From the NCBI GenBank assembly GCA_036271555.1, contig DATBAK010000001.1, positions 1 through 64,000 of the forward strand: DNA of 64,000 bases, written 5' to 3'. Below the pieces are notes generated by a model. It was given only the letters and a program-made list of their open reading frames with translations. It was not told where the DNA came from and did no database searches. Position 1 is the first letter of the stretch; every line of letters begins with the position of its first letter. Below are positions 58,076 through 64,000 of this stretch, one piece after another. The stretch is from Acidimicrobiia bacterium. Lineage in GTDB: Bacteria > Actinomycetota > Acidimicrobiia > IMCC26256 > PALSA-610. The translations under genes were made by a program, and so were the position numbers.

Positions 58076-58885
58076 TCAGCCGGGGGGTCCACCGAGCTCC
58101 TCGGAGCGGCGCGTGGCGGCGACGACCGCGTCGATGAACGCGCTGCGCACGCCCGCGGCCTCGAGGCTCCGGAGCCCGGCCGCGGTCGTACCGCCGGGAG
58201 ACGTGACGGCCGCGCGCAACGCTTCGGGCCCTTCGCCGCTCGTCGACAAGAGGGTCGCGGCGCCGAGCAGGGTCTGGTTCACGAGGGCCGTCGCGGTCGG
58301 CCGCGGGAGCCCGACGAGGACGCCCGCCTCGACCAGCGCCTCGGCGACGAGGAACACGTACGCAGGTCCCGAGCCCGACAGGCCGGTGACCGCGTCGAGC
58401 ATCGTCTCGGGCAGGCGCACGACGAGCCCGAGCGCGCCGAGCAGCTGCTCGGCGAGGTCCAGATGACGGTCTTGTGCGTGCGTGCCGCCCGCGATCGCGG
58501 CGGCACCGAGCCCGATCGTCGCGGGCGTGTTCGGCATCGCGCGCACGACGGGTCGACCCGGCGCCGCGGCCTCGAGCGCGGCGATCGTCACCCCCGCCGC
58601 GATCGACAGCACCAGCGCGTCGGCCGCGAGCGCCGCGCCCGCGGTCTCGAGCGCTTCCGCGACGTCACCCGGCTTCAGGCAGACGACGACGACCTCCGCG
58701 TCCGCGACCGCCCACGACGCGCTCGGCACGACGCGCACGCCCTTGAAGCGGCTCTCGAGCTCGCGCCGTCGCTCGGCGTCGACCTCCGCGACCGCGAGAT
58801 CCGAGGCCTCGGTGTCGGCCTCGAGCAGGCCCTGCACGAACGCGGCCCCCATCTTCCCGCCGCCGAGCAGCGCCACGCGTGTCAC
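58076..58885 (-). CDS. proC: Pyrroline-5-carboxylate reductase
   Basis: 269 residues. RVALLGGGKMGAAFVQGLLEA is the NAD(P)-binding GxGxxG, VVCLKPGDVAEALE and VVRAMPNTPATIGLGAAAIAGG follow, and DAVTGLSGSGPAYVFLVAEALVEAGVLVGLPR is the P5C-binding C-terminal domain. It catalyses the last step of proline synthesis. The gap to the helix-turn-helix gene (57973-58075) shows nothing else. Confidence 0.96.
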   Translation of the reverse strand: MTRVALLGGGKMGAAFVQGLLEADTEASDLAVAEVDAERRRELESRFKGVRVVPSASWAVADAEVVVVCLKPGDVAEALETAGAALAADALVLSIAAGVTIAALEAAAPGRPVVRAMPNTPATIGLGAAAIAGGTHAQDRHLDLAEQLLGALGLVVRLPETMLDAVTGLSGSGPAYVFLVAEALVEAGVLVGLPRPTATALVNQTLLGAATLLSTSGEGPEALRAAVTSPGGTTAAGLRSLEAAGVRSAFIDAVVAATRRSEELGGPPG

Positions 58886-58927
58886 CGCCGAAGGCTAACG
58901 CTGCGGTGTCGCGATTCGTCGCTTCGC

Positions 58928-58985
58928 GGCCCGGCCGAACCGGGCCCTGAGGCGTCGAGGAGCGGCAAGCGAAGCGAGTGCGACC
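58928..58985 (-). repeat. REP-like element with GGCCCGG hairpin
   Basis: On the minus strand, directly after the terminator's U-run, GGTCGCACTCGCTTCGCTTG then CCTCGACGCCTCAGG, ending in a GGCCCGG-CCGAA-CCGGGCC hairpin (58928-58946). It matches 46601-46640 and the half at 6051-6094. Confidence 0.75.
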
Positions 58986-59061
58986 AAAAAACACAGGCCC
59001 GAGGAACTTCGGACGCACCGTCGTACTTCCCCGAACGACGGCGGCTTCAGCACCTCGGGCC
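58985..59061 (-). terminator. Rho-independent terminator of the mshA operon
   Basis: Minus strand: GGCCCGAGG (59053-59061) pairs with CCTCGGGCC (58996-59004), an inner hairpin CCGTCGT/ACGACGG (59018-59024 and 59035-59041) fills the loop, and TGTGTTTTTT follows the stem. It is the one clear U-tract terminator in this window, 75 bases after the YbjN gene stop. Confidence 0.85.
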
Positions 59062-59135
59062 CGCGCTGCACCGTAGCGAACGGTCGCGGACGATGCAAGC
59101 CTGTCAGTCACACTTCTCGACGGTGAGAGATGACT

Positions 59136-59597
59136 TCAGCGTCGACCGAAAGCGATCCGCAGCACCGGCTGGAACCACTGTTCGACGAGCTCGTAGAGCA
59201 CGCCGATGATGCGATCGAGCTCGGGCACGTCGAGGTGCTCGAGCAGCGTGCGACCGGTGAGGTACAGGTCGCCGTCGGGACCGATCGAGAAGCGTGCGCC
59301 GTACAGCGCGTGGTTGCGCTGGAGCAGGAACCGATAGAGCTCTTCGTGGTTCTGCGGCGGGTCGGGCAGGAAGTACAGCTCCCAGCGCAACGTGCGCTGG
59401 TGTAGGTCGAAGTAGATCGTCGACGCGTCGCGACCGTCGCAGCCGAAGCGCACGTACCACCGCGGGATCGACGCGTCGTACTCGACGGTCTGCACCCACG
59501 GCTCGTGCGCGACGTCGCCTTCGAGGTGCGACGCGATCAACGCGTGCGCGGCCGCGTAATGCTCGGGATCGGGCGTACCCGAGCTCGCGGCGCTCAT
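59136..59597 (-). CDS. YbjN-domain protein
   Basis: 153 residues with the secretion-chaperone-like YbjN fold: VEYDASIPRWYVRFGCDGRDASTIYFDL, then LRWELYFLPDPPQNHEELYRFLLQRNHALYGARFSIG and DLYLTGRTLLEHLDVPELDRIIG. The family lies next to mshA in many actinobacteria; its function is unknown. The ATG at 59597 overlaps the stop of a 29-codon linker frame. The gene ends 75 bases before the U-tract terminator. Confidence 0.88.
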   Translation of the reverse strand: MSAASSGTPDPEHYAAAHALIASHLEGDVAHEPWVQTVEYDASIPRWYVRFGCDGRDASTIYFDLHQRTLRWELYFLPDPPQNHEELYRFLLQRNHALYGARFSIGPDGDLYLTGRTLLEHLDVPELDRIIGVLYELVEQWFQPVLRIAFGRR

Positions 59598-59689
59598 GGG
59601 GCTGCGACCTCCGCCGCTCGATCCGGACGAGTGGAGTCGAGCGCACGGCTGACCGCGGCGGCGATCTGCGCCTGGCTGCTCAGCGACAC
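59594..59689 (-). CDS. Linker reading frame between mshA and the YbjN gene (family-1 copy C)
   Basis: The TGA at 59594-59596 overlaps the YbjN-gene start (ATGA). The in-frame GTG at 59689 gives 31 residues; the repeat-equivalent start is the CTG at 59683, which overlaps the mshA stop (CTGA) and gives 29 residues. The peptide reads LSSQAQIAAAVSRALDS and ends PDRAAEVAAP, related to the frame between nuoC and nuoD. Probably a coupling linker. Confidence 0.4.
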   Translation of the reverse strand: MSLSSQAQIAAAVSRALDSTRPDRAAEVAAP

Positions 59690-60912
59690 TGCACGAGGCT
59701 GCGCGCGACGAGGTCGCCGTAGGAGCGGCGCAGACGCGCGGCGGTGATGCTCCACGAGTAGCGACCCGAGCGCGCGACCGCGGCCTCGCCCATCTCCGCG
59801 GCGAGCAACGGGTTCGCGAGCACCTCTTCGACCCGCGCCGCGAACGCGGCGGGATCGTGACCGTCGACGAGGAAGCCGGTGACACCGTCGTCGACGAGTG
59901 AGCGCAAGCCTCCGACGGCCGCGGCGACGACCGGTGTGCCGCACGCGGCGGCCTCGAGCGCGACGAGGCCGAACGACTCGCTGCGCGACGGCACGACGCA
60001 GACGTCGGCCGCGCGGTAGAAGTCGGCGAGCCCGTCGTGAGGCTGCGGCGGTACGAAGCGCACCCGTTCGTCGAGCCCGAGCTCGGCGACGAGACGCTCG
60101 AGGCGGGCCGATTCGGCTGCGCCCGACGGGCCGCTCGGTCCACCGACGACGAGCAGGGTCGTGCGGTCGTCGGGGAGACCCGCGAGCGCCCGCAGCGCCA
60201 CGTCGGCGCCCTTCAGCGGCTGGATCCGGCCGACGAACAGGGCGAGCGGGCGGCCGTCGAGTCCGAGGCGCCCGCGCAGCGCGGCGCCGGCGCGCGGGTC
60301 CGGACGGAAGACGGAGTGGTCGACGCCGGGCGGCACGATCTCGACGCGGGAGGGCTCGGCGCCGTAGAGCTCTGCGAGCTGGTCGCGTTCCTCGGCGGTC
60401 GACGCGAGCATCAGGTCCGCGCAGTCGACGACTTCGTGCTCGAGCCGCGCGCGCTGCTCGGGCTCGTCGTCGAAGCCGGCTTCGGCTTTCACGCGCGCGA
60501 GCGTGTGGAACGTCGCGACGAGCGGACGGTCGAGCGCGTGCTTCAAGCGATGACCGACGGCCCCGGACACCCAGTAGTTCGCGTGCAGCACGTCGTAGTC
60601 GTCACCGGTCGCGTGCATGCGATCCAGCACCGCGTCGACGAACGGATCGACGAGCGTGGTGAGATCGTGCAGAGGGATCGGACGCGGCGGACCGACGTCG
60701 ATGTGCACGACGCGGAAGCCCTCTTCGACGCGCGTCACGGCGGGAACGTGTGGATCTTCGCGGCGCGTGAACACGTCGCACTCGACGCCGGCGCGCGTGA
60801 GCGCGCCCGCGAGCGCGCGCACGTACACGTTCATCCCGCCGCCGTCGCCGGAACCTGGCTGCGCGAGCGGCGACGTGTGAACGCTGAGAATGGCGACCCG
60901 GCGTACCGGCAT
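59680..60912 (-). CDS. mshA: D-inositol-3-phosphate glycosyltransferase (mycothiol synthesis)
   Basis: 410 residues of glycosyltransferase family 4. LSVHTSPLAQPGSGDGGGMNVYVRALA is the MshA-specific N-terminus, LFVGRIQPLKGADVALRAL the donor domain, and SRSESFGLVALEAAACGTPVVA the EX7E motif. It joins GlcNAc to inositol-phosphate, the first step of mycothiol, the low-molecular-weight thiol of actinobacteria. ATG 60912 is chosen for the family N-terminus (MPVRRVAILSVH). Confidence 0.95.
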   Translation of the reverse strand: MPVRRVAILSVHTSPLAQPGSGDGGGMNVYVRALAGALTRAGVECDVFTRREDPHVPAVTRVEEGFRVVHIDVGPPRPIPLHDLTTLVDPFVDAVLDRMHATGDDYDVLHANYWVSGAVGHRLKHALDRPLVATFHTLARVKAEAGFDDEPEQRARLEHEVVDCADLMLASTAEERDQLAELYGAEPSRVEIVPPGVDHSVFRPDPRAGAALRGRLGLDGRPLALFVGRIQPLKGADVALRALAGLPDDRTTLLVVGGPSGPSGAAESARLERLVAELGLDERVRFVPPQPHDGLADFYRAADVCVVPSRSESFGLVALEAAACGTPVVAAAVGGLRSLVDDGVTGFLVDGHDPAAFAARVEEVLANPLLAAEMGEAAVARSGRYSWSITAARLRRSYGDLVARSLVQCR

Positions 60913-60938
60913 GAACCCGGATGCTACCCGGGCCCTCC

Positions 60939-61334
60939 TCACTCGAACGCGGCGACCTCGCGCGCGCGTTCGGCGGCCGTCTCGGCCTGGAACGAGCGGT
61001 AGATCTCGATCAACGCTTGTTTCTGCCGCTCCGTGACGCTGTGGTCTCGGAGGATCTCGGCCTCGAAATCGGTGCCGTCGCCGCGTTCGTCGAGGATGCC
61101 GGCGCGCACGTAGAGCGTCTCCGCGGAGATGCGCAGACCCTTCGCGATCGCCTGCAGGATCTCGGCCGACGGCTTGCGCACCCCGCGCTCGATCTGGCTG
61201 AGGTACGGGTTCGAGATGCCCGCGAGCTCGCTCAGCTTGCGCAGCGAGAGCCGCGCCGTGCGGCGTTGATCACGGATGAACTCCCCGAGGTCGTGACGCC
61301 GGCTCGCCGAGGTCGCGTGCGCGGGTGCGCTCAT
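60939..61334 (-). CDS. XRE-family transcriptional regulator
   Basis: 131 residues. LGEFIRDQRRTARLSLRKLSELAGISNPYLSQIERGVRKPSAEILQAIAKGL is a Cro/cI-type helix-turn-helix, and a C-terminal helical region (EAEILRDHSVTERQKQALIEIYRSFQ) follows. Actinobacterial homologues occur beside rsiG-like and mshA genes. Start ATG 61334 is one base after the rsiG-like stop. Target genes unknown. Confidence 0.88.
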   Translation of the reverse strand: MSAPAHATSASRRHDLGEFIRDQRRTARLSLRKLSELAGISNPYLSQIERGVRKPSAEILQAIAKGLRISAETLYVRAGILDERGDGTDFEAEILRDHSVTERQKQALIEIYRSFQAETAAERAREVAAFE

Positions 61335-61335
61335 C

Positions 61336-61845
61336 TCAGCCGACGTCGGCGGCCGCGCGCGTCGCGATCTCGCGCTCGATCATGTCGAGCACGCGATGCA
61401 GCTCGCGGCGGTACTCGGACAGGTCGCGCTCGAACTCACCGAGCGCGTCGCGCATCTCACTGAGCTCCGTGTCGGAGAGCCCGTCGAGCGTGACCAACGA
61501 GTCGTCGGCGACGAGCCGACCCCGCGGACCCCACTCGATGTCGACGAGCGGTTCGTCGGCGACGGTGTGTCGCGCGTCCGCGACCGACGCGCGTCCGCGA
61601 TCGTCGCCGAGGATGCGAGGCAGGTCGGCAACGAGATCGCCGACGGACGCGCCCGACGCGCGCCGCTCCTGCTCTGCGGTGAGGATCTCGAACCGGCCCT
61701 GCGCGAGCCGGCGCGTGTACGAGACCGCATGCTCGATCGAGCTGCACTCGGCGCGCATCGCACGCAGCGACTCGAGATCGCGCCCGCCGAGATCGGCCGA
61801 GAACTCGGGAGCGATGATGCGTTGGATCCGTTGCGTCGTTCTCAC
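61336..61845 (-). CDS. rsiG: RsiG-family anti-sigma factor homologue (c-di-GMP-binding motif)
   Basis: 169 residues, helical, with two helices joined by a loop of about 70 residues. RsiG of Streptomyces sequesters sigma WhiG when bound to cyclic di-GMP through the motif E(x3)S(x2)R(x3)Q(x3)D in each helix. Here helix 1 has E38-S42-R45-Q49-E53 (the last residue Glu instead of Asp), and helix 2 has E139-S143-R146-H150-D154 (His for Gln). GTG 61845 is the start. The assignment rests on this motif match; the cognate sigma gene is not in the window. Confidence 0.72.
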   Translation of the reverse strand: MRTTQRIQRIIAPEFSADLGGRDLESLRAMRAECSSIEHAVSYTRRLAQGRFEILTAEQERRASGASVGDLVADLPRILGDDRGRASVADARHTVADEPLVDIEWGPRGRLVADDSLVTLDGLSDTELSEMRDALGEFERDLSEYRRELHRVLDMIEREIATRAAADVG

Positions 61846-61912
61846 CTCGATCGGCCCGCGAGCGCTGCCGCGCGCGCACGGGGCGGGCGGGAATGCAGGC
61901 GTTCAGGCTATC

Positions 61913-62176
61913 TCAGCAGGTCGCGACGGCCCCGCCACTCACGGGCGGCAGCACGGCGACCTCGTCACCGGCGGCCAACGTGGTCGCGAGGCCGCGCTCC
62001 GGCTCGTCGCCGTTGACCCAGACGCGCGACGCGTCCAGCACCGCGCCGAAGTCGGCTCCGTAGCGATCCCGCGCGATGGCCAGGAGCTCCGCGAGCGTCG
62101 CCGCGTCGATCGTGTCGTCGCGCCGGGCCGCGACCTCACGCGCGCGCGCGAAGAACAGGACACGAACGACCGGCAC
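61913..62176 (-). CDS. MoaD/ThiS-family sulfur carrier protein with C-terminal extension
   Basis: 87 residues. VVRVLFFARAREVAARRDDTI and the end VAVLPPVSGG are MoaD signatures (beta-grasp fold, thiocarboxylated Gly-Gly tail). Five residues (AVATC) follow the Gly-Gly before the stop, so the carrier would need trimming or is not a canonical donor. GTG 62176 is used. No moaE, moeB or JAMM protease is nearby. It lies four bases after the DksA-like gene. Confidence 0.75.
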   Translation of the reverse strand: MPVVRVLFFARAREVAARRDDTIDAATLAELLAIARDRYGADFGAVLDASRVWVNGDEPERGLATTLAAGDEVAVLPPVSGGAVATC

Positions 62177-62180
62177 GCCG

Positions 62181-62576
62181 TCAGTCGCGCGTGGTATCGA
62201 CGTTCGTGCGCGCCGCGGGGATCGCGTCGAGTCGCTCGGGATCGATGCGCTCGCCGGTGACCTCGTCGACGCCGTACGTGCCGTCGTCGAGGCGCTGGAG
62301 CGCGGCCTCGATCTCCGCGAGCTCGAACTCGAGACCTTCGAGGATCGACAGGTCCTTCTCGCGCTCGAAGGTCTCGCCGGTGACGGCGCCCGGCGGGCCT
62401 GCGACGTCGATCTTCTCGCCGCTGTCGTCGTCGCGCGCGGTCTCGTCGCGCAACTCGGACACGAGACCCTGCAAGCGCTCGCGCTCGGCGTCGAGTCGCT
62501 CCCGCGCGGCACCTTCGTCGATCGGGGTGTCGTCCATGGCGCCGAGGCTACCCATCCACGGTGAACACACACTCAT
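62181..62576 (-). CDS. DksA/TraR-like protein lacking the zinc cysteines
   Basis: 131 residues (118 if started at ATG 62537). The long helical hairpin (RERLDAERERLQGLVSELR and FELAEIEAALQRLDDGTYG) and the tail GTYGVDEVTGERIDPERLDAIPAARTNV match TraR/DksA, but the four Cys of the zinc knuckle are replaced (D, T, N and T-type residues). Such proteins bind the RNA polymerase secondary channel. ATG 62576 overlaps the upstream stop (ATGA), which favours that start. Confidence 0.72.
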   Translation of the reverse strand: MSVCSPWMGSLGAMDDTPIDEGAARERLDAERERLQGLVSELRDETARDDDSGEKIDVAGPPGAVTGETFEREKDLSILEGLEFELAEIEAALQRLDDGTYGVDEVTGERIDPERLDAIPAARTNVDTTRD

Positions 62577-63196
62577 GCCCCCGCGAGCCGGGCGCGCAGC
62601 ACCATCGCGGTCTCATCGAGGTGCGCGCGCAGGGTCGACAATCGCGACGAGGGGTCGGGCAGCTCGAGCACGCGTTGCGCGTCGAGGGGACCGAGGGCGG
62701 CGAACGCGGCGATCTCGTACGCGGCCTGCGCGGGGTCGGTCGCGACGTCGGGCATCGCGACCTCGGTCGAGCCGGGAAGCTGCGCCGCGAGCGCGAGCAC
62801 TTCGCGCAACCCGTCGAGCGCGGCGGCGCGCAGTGCTGTCGAATCGCCGGCGCGGTCGTCGACTTCGGGCAGCTCCACGACCTCGGCGCGCGGGTACGGG
62901 TCTTCCGGCAGCCAGCGCTCGATCTTCAACCGGGCCGCACCGACGACCGCCAGCGCGAAGCGACCGTCGGCGAGCGGGGCGAACTGCACGACGTGCGCGA
63001 GCGTGCCCACTTCGAAGCGGACGTCGCCACCGCCGACCTCGCTCCCCCGCTCGATGAGGACGATGCCGAACTCCTGGTCGCCGTCGAGCACGTCGCGCAC
63101 GAGCGCGCGATACCGCGGTTCGAACACGTGCAGCGGCAACACGGCGTACGGCATGAGCACGGTGCCGAGCGGGAACATGGGCAGCGTTCGCGTCAC
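62573..63196 (-). CDS. Lon N-terminal (LON substrate-binding) domain protein
   Basis: 207 residues. LPMFPLGTVLMPYAVLPLHVFEPRYRALVRDVLDGDQEFGIVLIERG is the LAN/PUA-like domain of Lon protease, and a helical C-terminal half (residues 115-207) follows. There is no ATPase or protease domain, so it is a stand-alone substrate-recognition-type protein of unknown role. ATG 63196 is seven bases after the SirB1-type gene. Confidence 0.85.
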   Translation of the reverse strand: MTRTLPMFPLGTVLMPYAVLPLHVFEPRYRALVRDVLDGDQEFGIVLIERGSEVGGGDVRFEVGTLAHVVQFAPLADGRFALAVVGAARLKIERWLPEDPYPRAEVVELPEVDDRAGDSTALRAAALDGLREVLALAAQLPGSTEVAMPDVATDPAQAAYEIAAFAALGPLDAQRVLELPDPSSRLSTLRAHLDETAMVLRARLAGA

Positions 63197-63203
63197 GTCG
63201 CGC

Positions 63204-63986
63204 TCAGTTCAGGCGGGCGCGCAACGAGCGCGCCTCACCGCGTAGGCGCGGTGCGACATCGCCGGGAATCTCGTCCGCGAGCTGATCGAGCGCGTCCGCG
63301 GCATTGGTGATGTTGCCGAGCTGTCCGAGGCGGCGCGCGACGACGACCCGTTCGGGAGCCGGGAGTCCCGCGATCGACAGGTGCAGCGTCGCCATCCACG
63401 TCGCGTGCACGGGATCGGCCGCGAGCGGCGAGCGTTCGAGGTTGGCAAGCATGCGGGCGAGGATCTGGCGCGGTCGAACGGGTGCGAGCATCGACGGCTC
63501 GAACGCGTGATTCGCGCCGACCGCGCGCCGGAAGATCGCCGCGCACTCGTCATCGTCGAGGATCGCACCGCCGGCGAAGACGTCGCAGAACCGGCCCGGG
63601 CTCTCGGGATCGCCGACGAGGAAGTGGCCGGGCATGCCGACCCCGACGGCGGGAACGTCGAGCCGACGTGCGACTTCGAGCATCACCACCGCGAGCGAGA
63701 TGGGAATGCCGAGCCGGCGTTCGAGCACGTCGTCGAGGAACGAGTTCGCAGGATCGTCGTAGCGCTCGACGTTGCCGCGGAACCCTTCGACTGCGAACAG
63801 GAGCCGGCGGACACTGTCGAAGTCGGCGGCATCGCACGCGGCCGCGAGCGTGTCGAGCCGACCGAGCCACTGGTCGAGATCGAGGTTCGCGTGCACGTGC
63901 GCAGCGATGAGCAACGCCGCGCGATCGAGCGGCGGCTCCTGCTTCGCGTCGCCCACCAGCGACGCGAAGCGACCCGTCACGTCCAC
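63204..63986 (-). CDS. SirB1-family transglutaminase-like protein
   Basis: 260 residues. SFLDDVLERRLGIPISLAVVMLEVARRLDVPAVGVGMPGHFLVGDP is the SirB1 transglutaminase-like core, with a His in the GMPGHF loop. TPR-like helices follow (residues 150-260). The catalytic Cys of true transglutaminases is not evident; IS replaces it. GTG 63986 is the start, 14 bases from the window end. Function unknown. Confidence 0.8.
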   Translation of the reverse strand: MDVTGRFASLVGDAKQEPPLDRAALLIAAHVHANLDLDQWLGRLDTLAAACDAADFDSVRRLLFAVEGFRGNVERYDDPANSFLDDVLERRLGIPISLAVVMLEVARRLDVPAVGVGMPGHFLVGDPESPGRFCDVFAGGAILDDDECAAIFRRAVGANHAFEPSMLAPVRPRQILARMLANLERSPLAADPVHATWMATLHLSIAGLPAPERVVVARRLGQLGNITNAADALDQLADEIPGDVAPRLRGEARSLRARLN

Positions 63987-64000
63987 CCGGCCCAGGCTAG

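Overview
The window is high-GC DNA from an actinobacterium. An Acidimicrobiia-like lineage is my best guess, and it is inference. The pointers are mshA (mycothiol synthesis is actinobacterial), an RsiG-type anti-sigma homologue, a BldC/excisionase-like helix-turn-helix protein, frequent GTG starts, very tight gene packing and a near absence of U-tract terminators.

Layout. 1-1.2 kb: the 5' end of tuf with tRNA-Met, tRNA-Thr and tRNA-Tyr upstream on the same strand, and a GNAT gene between two of the tRNAs. 1.2-8.6 kb: yajQ, an orphan FtsX-type permease, a DUF4389 membrane protein, htpX, a HAD phosphatase and acsA. 8.7-20.4 kb: nuo operon 1, an 11-subunit complex I (nuoABCDHIJKLMN, no EFG) ending in a MidA/NDUFAF7-type methyltransferase. 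20.5-23.5 kb: a patatin-like hydrolase and a secreted beta-propeller protein. 23.6-39.2 kb: nuo operon 2, a complete 14-subunit NADH dehydrogenase (nuoA-N), with a geranylgeranyl-reductase-like gene upstream. 40.8-46.6 kb: an eight-gene cytochrome b/c-type complex with split cytochrome b (b6 and subunit IV), Rieske protein, dihaem cytochrome c, a ferredoxin and three small membrane proteins. 46.7-54.1 kb: rex followed by a siroheme/haem operon (precorrin-2 dehydrogenase, hemA, hemC, cobA-hemD, hemB, hemL). 54.2-64 kb: a 7-TM protein, an acyl-CoA ligase, a hairpin-rich non-coding stretch, a SAM hydrolase-like gene, a helix-turn-helix gene, proC, mshA, an XRE regulator, the rsiG-like gene, a MoaD-like carrier, a DksA-like protein, a Lon-N domain protein and a SirB1-type protein.

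Together the genes describe an aerobic or facultative respiratory chain: two complex I types feed a menaquinone-type quinol pool (inferred from the reductase), a b6/subunit IV-type quinol:cytochrome c complex re-oxidises it, and haem synthesis sits behind the NADH/NAD+ sensor Rex. A Rex box overlaps the predicted rex promoter.

The most unusual signal is a set of very short reading frames (24-29 codons) lying between overlapping genes of both nuo operons and the mshA operon. In the clearest cases both ends carry an ATGA stop/start overlap and the start-to-start spacing is exactly 86 nt. Two sequence families are involved. One recurs in three operons and in one copy forms the C-terminal tail of NuoF. 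The other is a 54-bp repeat related to a dispersed repeat found just after stop codons through the window.
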